Part shown: piece by piece, positions 8,054-17,819 of the stretch | Layout: each line of letters starts with the position of its first letter | How positions within the stretch are numbered: position 1 is the first letter of the stretch | Origin: SAR202 cluster bacterium Io17-Chloro-G6 | Lineage (GTDB): Bacteria > Chloroflexota > Dehalococcoidia > UBA3495 | DNA length: 44,597 bases | Direction of reading: 5' to 3' | Assembly (NCBI GenBank): GCA_002816585.1 | Contig: MUCT01000031.1 | Location: forward strand, 1 to 44,597 | The notes under the pieces: generated by a model | Databases searched by the model: none | Told to the model about the DNA's origin: nothing | What the model saw: the letters and a program-made list of their open reading frames with translations, nothing else | Position numbers and translations under genes: made by a program

Positions 8054-8866
8054 TTAAACTTCCACGGGCGACTTTAGGAAGGTCTTGATCACACCCAGGG
8101 AGTAACCGACTCCGAAGCTGATGCCTCCGCCGAGTACCAGTCCCCAGAGAGCGTTGGCCAGGGATAGCGGGCTGACTCCGGCCTGTTGCATCAAAACGGC
8201 AAGACCCAACCCGGTGACCGCTCCCAACAAAGTGCTGATCATGGAGCGTTTCCAAGCCGGTACTGGGATCCAACGGCGCCATCCTCGGGGCCTGCGCCGG
8301 GCTACCTCCACCTTGGCGTCCACCTTAGCGCCTAGTCCGTTGGCCGCCAGGGATGCGCTGGCCAGAGCTCCGGCCCCGGCCAATGCTGATACGCCTGTTG
8401 CGGTGTAGGCCGTTGCGCCGCCGAAGCCAGAGATGTTGACCCGGAAGGGCATGGTGCAAAGTTCTGTGAGCGCATCGAACAGGGTACCTTCGATCTCGTA
8501 GATGCCCCGGGCTTGCAGGGAGAAATCGGCCACGTTTAATGTGGTCGCCCCCGAGGTGAACCGCAGGTCCTTGCCCGCCAACTCCGTGCCTAGCCCACGG
8601 ACTCCCCAATGCAGGACGGTGTCGGCGGGCAAGTCGACGCCGCGGATTGTGAGAACAGCATTGGGCGCAATATCAAGGGTTTCACCAACTTGGGATGGCA
8701 GGGTGAATCGAGGCGGCGCGCCGCCCTCGATGACGATCTGAGCGCCGCCGCAACTGGTATCCTGCGGACCATCTTGGCCGTGAACCGTCGGCGCCACCAG
8801 CCAAAGAACGGCCATCAATAACAGCGCCAACAATGCAAAATGAGTGGCTGCTTTCGTCGGATTCAA
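8054..8866 (-). CDS. Exported or membrane-anchored hypothetical protein
   Basis: This 270-residue protein has a signal peptide or N-terminal anchor (hydrophobic residues about 10-26, then TVHGQDG). A beta-rich extracellular region follows (about 40-145) with strand patterns like an Ig-like fold and two widely spaced cysteines (C39, C137) that could form a disulfide. Next come a Gly/Ala-rich hydrophobic stretch (about 148-180), an Arg-rich segment, and two C-terminal hydrophobic segments (about 205-262) that look membrane-spanning. The family is not recognised. The likely start is TTG 8866 with only a weak upstream purine stretch. A surface-exposed, membrane-tethered protein is the most that can be said. 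Confidence 0.6.
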   Translation of the reverse strand: MNPTKAATHFALLALLLMAVLWLVAPTVHGQDGPQDTSCGGAQIVIEGGAPPRFTLPSQVGETLDIAPNAVLTIRGVDLPADTVLHWGVRGLGTELAGKDLRFTSGATTLNVADFSLQARGIYEIEGTLFDALTELCTMPFRVNISGFGGATAYTATGVSALAGAGALASASLAANGLGAKVDAKVEVARRRPRGWRRWIPVPAWKRSMISTLLGAVTGLGLAVLMQQAGVSPLSLANALWGLVLGGGISFGVGYSLGVIKTFLKSPVEV

Positions 8867-9001
8867 AGCTGCTCACGGTGTGAGCCCGCGGTTGAATATG
8901 GTCGTGTTTATTCTATACGAACCAGGCCACACCGGGCCTGATTAAATGCAAAAGAAGGGTGTATATGGACGATGGGGGCAACCCGAGGAGGTTTTGTGCG
9001 A

Positions 9002-9244
9002 TTAGACCGCTTCCAGCCAATGTTCTTCGATTAGGATCGGGGATAGATTATCGATCCGGATGTAGTAGGCGGGTGTCATGGTGTCGCCTTCCGCCGACGC
9101 TGCGCCATTAATCAGGCCGGCTATCTCGACGGTGGCGGTCTTTCCCATTATCAGCGTGCCTGGGGGCCTTGATCCCAGCTTCTCGTGGCGTCCGGGAGTC
9201 CTCACCCGGACCAGGTCCATGGGGTAAAACTTTGGGCGTTTCAA
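9002..9244 (-). CDS. Small conserved-looking hypothetical protein with SH3-like barrel pattern
   Basis: The protein is 80 residues, starting from a TTG at 9244 with GGAGGAG well placed upstream. It opens with FYPMDLVRVRTPGRH and continues as alternating short strands, a pattern shared with small SH3-like barrels such as those in nitrile hydratase beta-type or KOW-like proteins. The family is not recognised. The strong ribosome-binding site and uniform amino-acid composition favour a real gene. It stands alone on the minus strand, 135 bases from the exported protein. Confidence 0.5.
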   Translation of the reverse strand: MKRPKFYPMDLVRVRTPGRHEKLGSRPPGTLIMGKTATVEIAGLINGAASAEGDTMTPAYYIRIDNLSPILIEEHWLEAV

Positions 9245-9813
9245 TTCCCGGCTCCTCCGTATTTCCCCTTGTAGTTATCCACAGGACGCTTGAACCTGAT
9301 GCCGCGCGCAGGGTGTACCGCAGTTGAGCTCAGATCGCCAAGTCATAGGCGCAGTTAACGAACGGCCTATCTACTTGGATAACATTCCACGCCCGCTAAA
9401 GCAATGGCAACCAAGGAAAGATGTCGTTGGGGAGAGTGGAACGGGGCAGCAAGGCAGAGGAAAATGACGGTGCCGACTGGGTTCGGAAGAGTTCTTGGCG
9501 CGCACAATATACGGGCCGCCCAATACCTGGCTTAAGCTAGGGAGCGCCTCCCTCTCACAAAAGCACTGTCTATTCGGGGGTGGCTTTAAGACGGGGGGTG
9601 CCCCGCATTCCCATGGGATTGACTCGTTACCTCACGACGCGGATTCAACCTCCTCCTTAACTGCAAGAAAGGTGGTGAGGGGCGTTTGGAAATTTGCCAT
9701 TGAGTCCCGGCCGGTTTAGCTACTCGAACTCTTCCCCAGCGACCGCTCCACCTCATCCCGGCCAGCGCAGATAATCTCGCCCTCGCCCACCCAAAAGAGC
9801 CGGAGCCCCGCCC
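9245..9813. other. Intergenic region, 569 bases, containing a decayed tRNA copy
   Basis: No protein gene is supported. The notable content is the tRNA-like relic at 9438-9548. The stretch 9550-9813 shows nothing I can name. Confidence 0.6.
9438..9548 (-). pseudogene. Decayed tRNA copy with its 3' flank
   Basis: Bases 9438-9485 align without gaps to 17793-17840, the 3' end and downstream flank of the intact tRNA(CAT), at 36 of 48 positions. The match includes exact blocks of 12 (GGAACGGGGCAG) and 13 bases (CCGACTGGGTTCG, the T-arm). Beyond 9485 the similarity weakens but remnants of the anticodon stem, D-arm (CTTAAGCTA) and acceptor (GAGCGCC) can be followed to about 9548. The copy cannot fold as a tRNA. 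It is in the same orientation as the intact gene. Confidence 0.55.
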
Positions 9814-11121
9814 CTAATTATCCGGTCCCGGTCCGGGCGACGAGGTCGGCGCGACATTTTCCTCCGGACGCGCGGCTTCTTGGTTGGCCGAGCCGCTCAC
9901 TTGACGCTTGACCAGGGGTGTCAGGACCATCACCAGCAGGATCAGGAATATTCCGGCGCCTGCGTTTAGGCCGATCGCCAGGGTGATGCCAAAAGCGCTT
10001 GCGATCGCCCCTATCTCGGTCCCTCCAATCAAGTGGCCCACTCCGTTGACTACCCCTTGGGCGCCCATGGTGCGGCCTCGCATCTCCGGCGCCGACGCCA
10101 GCAACAAAATTGTACTTTGCATGGTGCTGAACCCCGCCTGCCCCAGCCCACCAAGAAGCAACAGGCTAAAAGAAACGGCGAACCACGGGGACCAAGCCAC
10201 CAGAGTCACCATTATTGCCACAAGCAGCGCGCCGATGGCGAATATCCGGCCGTGTTGGCTGATGTCTCGCCTTACCGCCAAGATCAGTCCGCCAAGGAAG
10301 TTGCCAATGCCCTCAGCGGAGCCCAGTAATCCACCTAACGTCGGTCCGACCAGCAGTAGATCGCTGGCGATCACCGGAATGAAATACTGAATCGGGAAGA
10401 CCAAGGAGTTCATGACGAGCGACATGGAGAGCACGCCCAGCACCATCCGGTTGCTCATGGCGTGACCAAGTCCCTGCCGGAGACTCCGCCACACTTGGAC
10501 CGGCTCTCCACCATCCGGAGGGCGATGGTGCAGCTGGAGCCGTGACATCAACAATAAGGACACCGCGTCGAGAGCCAATATTACGGCGTAAGAGCCGACA
10601 AAACCGGTCGACGCGATCAGAACGCCGCCGATCAGCGGCCCCGCGATCTTCCCACTATTGTTGTTAATCGTTTCCAAAGACATGGCACTGGCCAGGCGTT
10701 CCCGGCCGGCCAGGTCGAATATGGCCGTGCGCCGAGAAGGGTCGTCCAGCACCTTGGCGGACCCTTGGAGAAGTATTGCCAGGAAGACATGCCAGGGTTC
10801 GACGGCGCCCATGACCAGCAGCGCCAAGAGGACCGATGAAATCACAAAGTAGGTGGCGTGGACGCTCATCAGGACGCGGCGCCGGTTCAGCCGGTCCGCC
10901 ACCAATCCGGCAAAGAGGGAAAAGACGGGCCTAGGGACATTCAGAAAGACTGCGATTAGACCAACTTGGAATGGAGAACCGGTGAGGCCTAGGACCAGGT
11001 AGCCCAATACCAGAAGTTCCATCCGCCGGGAGACTTCATGTACCGCCTTTACGCTCCAGAGGATGCGGAAGTCCCTGCTTTGGAGGACGGCAAATGCCGG
11101 TATGGTGGTAAGGCCAGGCAA
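9814..11121 (-). CDS. MFS transporter (MFS_3/enterobactin-exporter-like)
   Basis: This 435-residue protein has about twelve transmembrane segments. The loop motif GLVADRLNRRRVLM follows segment 2, and the arrangement starts with FRILWSVKAVHEVSRRME. That layout and the large GGLGQAGFSTMQSTILL segment are typical of the MFS_3 group, which includes EntS-like and macrolide exporters. The C-terminal 35 residues are a Pro/Glu/Gly-rich cytoplasmic tail. The start is TTG 11121, chosen because GGGAGGG lies about 9 bases upstream. It may be an efflux pump; the substrate is unknown. No regulator is adjacent on the same strand. Confidence 0.8.
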   Translation of the reverse strand: MPGLTTIPAFAVLQSRDFRILWSVKAVHEVSRRMELLVLGYLVLGLTGSPFQVGLIAVFLNVPRPVFSLFAGLVADRLNRRRVLMSVHATYFVISSVLLALLVMGAVEPWHVFLAILLQGSAKVLDDPSRRTAIFDLAGRERLASAMSLETINNNSGKIAGPLIGGVLIASTGFVGSYAVILALDAVSLLLMSRLQLHHRPPDGGEPVQVWRSLRQGLGHAMSNRMVLGVLSMSLVMNSLVFPIQYFIPVIASDLLLVGPTLGGLLGSAEGIGNFLGGLILAVRRDISQHGRIFAIGALLVAIMVTLVAWSPWFAVSFSLLLLGGLGQAGFSTMQSTILLLASAPEMRGRTMGAQGVVNGVGHLIGGTEIGAIASAFGITLAIGLNAGAGIFLILLVMVLTPLVKRQVSGSANQEAARPEENVAPTSSPGPGPDN

Positions 11122-11381
11122 ATGGGCTGCCCTCCCACATTCCTGAATGGGCGATTGCTTTGCAGGGCAGTCTGGTCCCCGCCGCTACCCAAACTTGGCC
11201 CGGTCAAGTGGACCGGCAGCTATTTTGATACGCCGCCGGCCAAAAGCCATGGTAGAGCATGATGGTAAGCCGCAAATGAAAACTGCTCACAGCGACGGTG
11301 TGTTTGTTGCGTCGAAATGCGGCGCCAGGTGTGAGACTGCGCCAACCGTTACTCTCGGCATTCTAGGGGGTGGTTGCTAAC

Positions 11382-11531
11382 GTGGCAAACTTGATCTTTG
11401 GCGATGGGAACGCCGGAGTGCCCACCAACAACGAAGATAGCGAGACACGGCGCCAGATGCGTCATACGACCGTCGCTATTTACAACGACGAGGCAATCCT
11501 CTTCACCGAGACAGGCCAAAGCCTGGCGTAG
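11382..11531 (+). CDS. Short open reading frame, hypothetical 49-residue protein
   Basis: GTG 11382 follows GGGGGTGG (11366-11373) by 8 bases and opens 49 codons ending at TAG 11529-11531. The peptide begins ANLIFGDGNAG and ends YNDEAILFTETGQSLA, with a plausible soluble composition. No family is recognised. It lies 86 bases upstream of the cysteine desulfurase on the same strand and could be its partner or a chance frame. Confidence 0.35.
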   Translation: MANLIFGDGNAGVPTNNEDSETRRQMRHTTVAIYNDEAILFTETGQSLA

Positions 11532-11617
11532 TGCTTCGACCTACCCGCCCATGGCCATTTGGTTTATATTTGCCACGACGAGGATTGAAGCATCATCCCA
11601 CAAGCAGGTGCAGCAAA

Positions 11618-12742
11618 ATGGACCCGATATATTTGGATTACAACGCCACAACTCCCATCGATCCCCAGGTGGCGGAGGCCATGTTGCCCTACATTCATCA
11701 GCGATACGGCAACCCCTCCAGCAGCCACCTGCCGGGTGTGGCCGCTAAAGAAGCTGTAGAGAACGCCAGGAGCCAGTTGGCGGACATGCTGGGATCGAAA
11801 GCCGAAGAGGTCATCTTCACCAGCGGTGGCACCGAATCCAACAACCACGCGATTAAGGGGGTTGTTGGCGCCTACCGCGACAAGGGGAACCACATAATCA
11901 CCTCAGCGGTGGAGCACCCGGCAGTGTTGGAAGTGTGCCGTTATCTTGAAGGGCAGGGTTGCGGCGTGACCTACTTGCCGGTGGACGAATTTGGCATGGT
12001 GGACCCCCAACACGTTGCCACGGCCATCACCCCCAAAACAATTCTGGTCACGATAATGCACGCCAACAACGAGGTCGGCACCATCGAACCCTTGGAGGAA
12101 ATATCCAGGATCACCAGGGAGCGAGGGGTGCTGCTCCACGCGGACTGCGCTCAATCGGTGGGTAAGATACCGGTGCGGGTGGACGAGTTGGGGGTGGACC
12201 TGCTGTCCATCGCAGGACACAAGGTCTACGCCCCCAAGGGTATTGGCGCATTGTACATCCGCACCGGAGTGCGCTTGGAAAAATTAATGCATGGTGCAAG
12301 CCATGAGATGGGTTGGCGGGCGGGTACTGAAAACGTCATTGAAATCGTGGGTCTGGGCCGGGCCTGTGAATTGGTGAAGAACAACTTGGTGGATTATCAC
12401 CGCCACATGCAAACTATGCGTGACCGGTTGGAAGCGGGGATCGGAGAACGATTTGAAAGGATAAGGTTCAACGGCCATCCAAAAAAGCGGCTGCCCAATA
12501 CTCTCAGCGCCAGTTTCCGGGGAATGGAAGCGAACGTCATACTGGAAAAACTGGAGGGTGTCTACGCCTCTGCGGGAGCGGCCTGCCACAGTGACCACGT
12601 GGAAGTTTCCAGCGTATTAGAGGCCATGAAGGTACCGTTGGAATACGCCATGGGTACCCTGCGGTTCTCGGTGGGCAGGTATACCACGGAGCAAGAGATC
12701 GACCAAGCACTCCTCGAAATCACACGAGCGGTCCGCCAGTAA
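11618..12742 (+). CDS. Cysteine desulfurase (NifS/IscS-type, class V aminotransferase fold)
   Basis: This 374-residue PLP enzyme removes sulfur from cysteine, giving alanine and an enzyme persulfide for Fe-S cluster or tRNA thiolation. Visible features are the N-terminal [10 protein letters not shown]100 stacking on PLP (VEHPAV), D175 and Q178 (HADCAQ), the PLP lysine K202 in [12 protein letters not shown], the RAGTEN loop and the catalytic loop cysteine C323 in ASAGAACHS. The frame is open 29 codons further upstream, but ATG 11618 begins the family's normal N-terminus. The usual GGGQE before the R-x-GTEN motif reads HGASHE here, a minor deviation. No iscU or other scaffold is adjacent, so its partner pathway is not shown. 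Confidence 0.9.
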   Translation: MDPIYLDYNATTPIDPQVAEAMLPYIHQRYGNPSSSHLPGVAAKEAVENARSQLADMLGSKAEEVIFTSGGTESNNHAIKGVVGAYRDKGNHIITSAVEHPAVLEVCRYLEGQGCGVTYLPVDEFGMVDPQHVATAITPKTILVTIMHANNEVGTIEPLEEISRITRERGVLLHADCAQSVGKIPVRVDELGVDLLSIAGHKVYAPKGIGALYIRTGVRLEKLMHGASHEMGWRAGTENVIEIVGLGRACELVKNNLVDYHRHMQTMRDRLEAGIGERFERIRFNGHPKKRLPNTLSASFRGMEANVILEKLEGVYASAGAACHSDHVEVSSVLEAMKVPLEYAMGTLRFSVGRYTTEQEIDQALLEITRAVRQ

Positions 12743-12849
12743 ACCTCGAGGGATTTGGCCAGATAATTGCGCGGGCTCCGGTCCAATAAGCCGACGGACA
12801 CATCGGGATTTTGGTCGCTGGTTCGCTGCCGGACGGTGGTGTAGGGCTT

Positions 12850-12876
12850 TTGACCAAATCGGCATCCGTGTAGAAT
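12850..12876 (+). promoter_or_regulatory. Candidate promoter for the LAL-type regulator
   Basis: TTGACC (12850-12855) and TAGAAT (12871-12876, preceded by TG) are separated by 15 bases, somewhat short. It lies 37 bases before the start codon, and GGGAG (12896-12900) follows as the ribosome-binding site. Confidence 0.4.
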
Positions 12877-12912
12877 ACCGGCAACCGCGGTTACAGGGAG
12901 TTGTTGACTACC

Positions 12913-15900
12913 ATGGTAAACCAGTCTGGGGTAAACCAGTCCGGCCAGATATTTGTCGGCCGCCAACAGGAGTTGGTCCAGCTTCGGGCCGCGCTGGACG
13001 ATACGCTGTCTGGCCGGGGACAGGTAGTGATGCTGGCCGGCGAGCCTGGCATCGGCAAGACCCGCCTGGCCCAAGAGTTAACGTTCCGTGCCGAGTCCTT
13101 GGGCGCCCAGGTGCTTTGGGGCCGGTGCTACGAACACGTTGGCGCACCACCCTATTGGCCATATGTTCAGCCCATTCGATCCTACATTGGTACGGTGGAG
13201 GCCCAGCAGCTAAGCTCTCAGATGGGCTCGGGAGCGGCGGATATCGCTGGGATTGTCCCCGAGTTAAGGGAGAAATTGCCGGACCTGGGACAACCACTGG
13301 CTGGGGCGCCCGAACAATCGAGGTTCCGGTTGTTCGATTCAGTGGCGACTTTTTAAAAAACGCGTCTCGGAGCCGCCCTCTGGTTTTCGTGGTGGATGAT
13401 TTGCATTGGGCTGACGAATCATCTCTCTTATTGCTGGAATTCCTGGCGAGGGAGATTACGGCCAGCCCCGTGCTGATCCTTGGCGCCTACCGGGATATGG
13501 AGGCGACTGGCCGCAATCCCTTGTCGCAGACCCTCGGGAACCTCGTCCGCGAACGGCACTTCCGGCGGGTCCAATTAACCGGTCTCACGCAGCAGGAAGT
13601 GGGTGAGTTCGTCGAGGCAAGCAAAGGCGTAGCTGTGCCAAGGGACGCTCTGGAAACAGTGCACAGCCGCACGGAGGGGAATCCTCTGTTCGTGAACGAG
13701 GTGGTCGAGCTGATCGATCCCGGTCAAATAACTGAAAATCGGGCCTGGGCCGATGTTATTCCCAACGGTGTGAGGGACGCGATAGGGCGGCGGCTTAGCA
13801 TGCTATCGGAGACATGCAACCAAGTCTTGCAGACTGCTTCCGTCATTGGGCGGGAGTTCGACTTCGCATTGTTACGGGGTTTGGACTCCGACATCAGCGC
13901 AGGTGGTGTGCTGGAGGCGTTGGACGAGGCGCTGGAAGCCAAAGTGATTGAAGCCGTACCCGAGGTAGCGGGGCGGTACCAATTTGGGCACGCCCTGATT
14001 CAGCAATCGCTGTACGAGGAGATGGCCCTAACCCGCCGAGTCCAGGCCCATGCGAGAATCGGCGAGACTCTGGAACAAATGCATCAGACCGAGTTGGAAG
14101 AGCATGCCGCCGAGCTGGCCCACCATTTCGCCGAGGCCGAGGCGGTCACCGGCGTGGAAAAGCTGGTGCAATACTCCCTGCTGGCAGGTGATAGGGCCGT
14201 GAAGCTCCAATCCTACGAAGAGGCGGTAGCGTACTTTCAAAGAGGACTGACGGCCAAAGGTGTAGACCTGATGGGCTTGGAGGCAGCCGAAGAGAATGAG
14301 GCTGCCGCGCTTTTGTCGGGACTGGGTCAAGCACAGGTGGGTACCCAGGACAGAGCGAATATTAGCCGGGCGACGAACAGCCTTACCCGAGCGTTTGGTT
14401 ACTACGAAAATTCCGGGAACCCAGAGCGCGCCGTGACTACCGTACTCTTCGATATCAACCCCACACCGCCACGCGAACTTATCGAGAGAGCATTGAAGTT
14501 GGCCCCGCCGGATTCCACCGATGCCGGAAAGCTCCAGGCCCGCTATATCTTCTCGTTGCGCTTTGACTATGACCGGGCCCAAGATGCTTTCCATCAAGCT
14601 CGGTCCATCGCGCTGCAGCAACAAGACAAAGCCTTGGAAATGCAGGCTCTGGTCGCCGCCGCATGTGTGGATTTCACCGGCGGTCACTTTTTGCAAAGCT
14701 TGGAACGAAACCGGCAGGCCGTCCATCTAGCGCAATTGGTCGATCTGCCCATCGAAGAATCCCACGCCCACTACGACCTGGAGCACGTTCTGTATGCGAC
14801 GGGCGATCTAGAGGCAGCAACCCGCCACGCTGAGGCTATGTTGGCGCCGGCGGAACGGACCCATACCATTCTTTGGCACACCCGCGCGCTTGAAGCCAAC
14901 GAAAATGTGTGCAGCGCCAAGGGAGACTGGCAATCGGCGAGGCACTTCATAGATCAAATCCTGACGACGTCGCCAAGGGAAGCCACGATGATTGGCGCGA
15001 GGGTGGTATTGGAGTACCAGTTAGGTGAAACCGATGCCGGTGAGGTCTATATGGAACGGCTTCTGGAAACTATCCCCGGCGGATGGTCGAATCTACCAAG
15101 CAACCTCACCATATCAAACATCGCAAATTGCACTGTACCGGCCGTGGTCATACCTGTTGTCGGACATATCACCGGAGAAAATTCCCGGTTTGATGTGGCC
15201 GAGGAGATCGCCCAATCGATCCTCTCTTCTCCATACGCTGCCCGGGCCTTCGCGCAGGCAGCCCAAATAGGTCTGGCACTGATGGCAGTACAGCGGGGGG
15301 ATGTGATGGCAGCCAGCGAATCGTATGGCTCGTTGCTGCCGGTCTCGGGCACCATGTCTCCCCAGAGCCTTGTTGGTCCCGGACTGGCAGTTGACCGTCT
15401 TCTGGGCCTTTTGTCCAGCACCATGAGCGAGCATGACCAGGCAATGACCCACTTCGAGGATGCTCTGACCTTTTGCCGCAAGGGCGGTTACCGGCCCGAG
15501 CTGGCCTGGACCTGCCACGACTACGCGGATACTCTATTATCTTGGGACCGGCCAGGTGACGAACAAAAGGCAAAATCCATGATGGAGGAGTCGCTATCCA
15601 TCTCCGCAGAATTGGGTATGCGCCCATTGATGGAGCGGGTAACGGCCCTTCAGGAACGAGCTGAGACTCAGCCGGTACCAACGCCCGCTTACCCCGACGG
15701 TCTGACCCAGCGCGAAGCGGAAGTGCTCCGCCTGGTGGCTTCCGGGAAGACCGACCGGGAGATTGGCGAAGACCTCGTCATCAGCGTAAAGACTGTAGGT
15801 AACCACGTTAGCAATATCCTCAATAAGACCAACGTCGCCAACCGCACCGAAGCGGCAGCCTATGCCATCCGGCGTGGACTGGTGCCTGCTTATCCAGACG

Positions 15901-16112
15901 GTCTGACCCAGCGCGAGGTGGAGGTGCTCCGCCTGGTGGCCACTGGTAAGACCGACCGGGAGATTGCCGAAGAGTTGTTCATTAGCGTGGCGACGGCGAG
16001 CACCCACGTGAGAAATCTGCTCAACAAGACGGGCGTCGCCAACCGCACCGAAGCAGCGAGCTATGCGACCAGGCGGGGACTGTCCGGAGATGATGAAACC
16101 GGTGGCGGATAA
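12913..16112 (+). CDS. LAL-type LuxR-family regulator: AAA/STAND ATPase + TPR-like + two LuxR HTH domains, interrupted by a frameshift
   Basis: Two overlapping frames encode one protein of about 1066 residues. The first (to the TAA at 13354) has FVGRQQEL and Walker A GEPGIGKT; the second continues with Walker [13 protein letters not shown], a sensor-like ATPase region, about 500 residues of TPR-like helices, and two tandem LuxR/GerE helix-turn-helix domains at the C-terminus. The frames join at T5A6 (13350-13360): ACT TTT TAA becomes ACT TTT TTA AAA after a -1 shift, restoring a normal sequence. LAL regulators are large signal-responsive ATPases controlling transcription; the inducer is unknown. 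ATG 12913 is preferred, with GGGAG 12 bases before it. Right after the start a 15-base in-frame tandem repeat (12916-12945) encodes VNQSG twice. The split may be mutation, assembly error or recoding. Confidence 0.8.
15687..16088 (+). repeat. In-frame tandem duplication of the LuxR HTH-coding segment
   Basis: Two 201-base units (15687-15887 and 15888-16088; 67 codons each) encode successive helix-turn-helix domains that both start [10 protein letters not shown], continue [15 protein letters not shown] and end NRTEAA-YA-RRGL. Nucleotide similarity remains high, but the recognition-helix region differs ([13 protein letters not shown] against [13 protein letters not shown]). Confidence 0.9.
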
Positions 16113-16209
16113 CCACAAGCCGCCCCTACAGTACTCCAATCAGATATTGTAGCCGCACATTAACCAGCCACTGCCTCCATGTCGCCACTGCCGAATTGCC
16201 ATAGTACTT

Positions 16210-16238
16210 CCCGGGCGACCCGCGGAGGGGCGCCCGGG
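16210..16238 (+). terminator. Hairpin after the LAL regulator gene, possible terminator
   Basis: CCCGGGCG (16210-16217) pairs with CGCCCGGG (16231-16238) around a 13-base loop. The T-rich tract (TAGTTTT) begins about 12 bases later, so it is not a canonical rho-independent site. Confidence 0.35.
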
Positions 16239-16356
16239 TGGTCGCGCCGTTAGTTTTGACGTAGACCGTAAAACCGTAAATCGGAAAGCACGCTCCCTCC
16301 TTTAAGCCCCGGATTCTGGCAAACTGTTCCGAGAACTATTAAAGCGAGGAGCCGGT

Positions 16357-16656
16357 ATGTTGTATCTAATGTCCTTGAACCACAGCCCCGACAAATGTCC
16401 AGGCGTTACCGACGAAATCCGAGACCGCGTGGTGCGGTCAGCTTCAACAATGACCCAGGTACTACAAACCCACGGCTGCACCTATCAGGGCGGATGGGTC
16501 AGCAAGTCAGCCCATCTTACTTTCATATTGGTGGACGGGCCAAACGCCCACTCCGTAGATGATGCTGCTGTCGACCTGGGTCTGGCTCTTTGGAACACGG
16601 CCACAATCTACCCGGTAATTACTTTTGAGGATGCGGTAATCGGCCTACAACAGTAA
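16357..16656 (+). CDS. Small hypothetical protein, ferredoxin-like alpha/beta fold pattern
   Basis: This 99-residue protein begins MLYLMSLNHSPDKCPG and has a beta-alpha-beta-beta-alpha-beta pattern (strand, helix, strand TYQGGWVS, strand LTFILVDG, helix, strand TIYPVITF) like small dimeric alpha/beta-barrel proteins of the DUF3303 kind. No catalytic residues can be assigned. The ATG is preceded by GAGGAG at a 6-base spacing, strong support for the start. It precedes the SDR gene by 168 bases on the same strand. Confidence 0.6.
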   Translation: MLYLMSLNHSPDKCPGVTDEIRDRVVRSASTMTQVLQTHGCTYQGGWVSKSAHLTFILVDGPNAHSVDDAAVDLGLALWNTATIYPVITFEDAVIGLQQ

Positions 16657-16824
16657 CGGCCCTCGAATCAATCGTCCCACCTGATCCCACCGCACCATGA
16701 CCAGTCCCCTGTCTGAGGTGTGGCCAAGAGCGCAGGTGGCTGACGATTACGATTCTTCATGTAAAATACGGTGCGTGAACCGCAAGCAAATAAGGATATT
16801 GTTAGAAGAGGAAAGGAAACCGAT

Positions 16825-17667
16825 ATGAACTCGACCCGTAAACCGGTCGCCGTCGTGGTGGGGGCGACATCCAAGTGGCAGTCAGATGGCCGCAATACCA
16901 AACTGGCGCACGGTAAGGTGCTCGACGACAGCGATATGCCCGTCGGCGTGCGCTGGGGAGTAGGGGGAGCTATAGCCCAAAAGTTCGCCATGGAGGGCTT
17001 CTTCGTCGTGCTGACGACCCGTAATGCCGCCAATGCGACTGCGTTGGAGACGGCAATCCGAGAGCAAGCGGGCGACAGCATGATTGTCGAGCTGGACCTG
17101 GTGTCGAGCGACTCCATATCGGAGGCTTTCTCCCAAATTCGCGATCAAGCTGGTGACCCAGAGGTCTTAGTCTACAACGCGGGCTACCTGGAGGGGCGTG
17201 ACCTTCCGCCTGAGAAAGAATTGCTTGAACACATCCCGGTCGAGATGTTCGAGACCGCCCAGCACATCGCCAGCCGCGGACCATTCTTGGTCGCCAAGGA
17301 GGTGTTGCCCGCCATGCGAAATAGAGGCGAAGGCTCTTTCCTCATCTCTAATAACGCGATGTCCTTGCGCGGGCTAAAGCGACAGACCGGACAGTCGTTG
17401 TATTATCCGAGAGTGATGATGCGCACGCTGGCCCAGGTGCTGACTGAGGAATATTCCGAGCATGGCGTGCACGTTGCCAATGTCGTGATAGATGGCCTGA
17501 TTGACTCTCCAGGCACCCGAGCCCTGCCGCGGGCTCAACAGCAGCCCGACGTGATAATGAATCCCGTTAAGATCGCTGAGGCATTCTATTATCTACACAC
17601 CCAGGACAAATCCTGCTGGACGCACGAGATCCAATTGACTCCGTTCCCGACCAAGCCGAGCTTTTAA
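16825..17667 (+). CDS. SDR-family (short-chain dehydrogenase-like) protein with atypical cofactor loop and active site
   Basis: The protein is 280 residues from ATG 16825, which follows AGAGGAAAGGA. The N-terminus VAVVVGATS and the later GVGGAIAQKFAMEGF form the Rossmann dinucleotide-binding unit, but about 27 residues separate GATS from GVGG where the family normally has 2-4. The NAG motif (LVYNAGYLEG) is present, and a serine strand (FLISNNA) is in place. The catalytic Y-x3-K is not: the region reads SLYYPRVMMR, with arginine at the lysine position and the tyrosine displaced by one. It may be a divergent reductase, perhaps with FabI-like Tyr spacing, or a non-catalytic family member. The role is unknown. 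Confidence 0.75.
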   Translation: MNSTRKPVAVVVGATSKWQSDGRNTKLAHGKVLDDSDMPVGVRWGVGGAIAQKFAMEGFFVVLTTRNAANATALETAIREQAGDSMIVELDLVSSDSISEAFSQIRDQAGDPEVLVYNAGYLEGRDLPPEKELLEHIPVEMFETAQHIASRGPFLVAKEVLPAMRNRGEGSFLISNNAMSLRGLKRQTGQSLYYPRVMMRTLAQVLTEEYSEHGVHVANVVIDGLIDSPGTRALPRAQQQPDVIMNPVKIAEAFYYLHTQDKSCWTHEIQLTPFPTKPSF

Positions 17668-17819
17668 GGGCGTCAAATTAGGACAGACGTGACGAAGGCC
17701 CGTGTAGATTCATGGCCATGAGATCACCACGTTGTCGCCGGCCGGCAAGCTCGCAGCGGCAACCGAGGAGACGAAGCTCTTTTAGAGAAACAGGAACGGG
17801 GCAGTACAACAAAGTGAAT

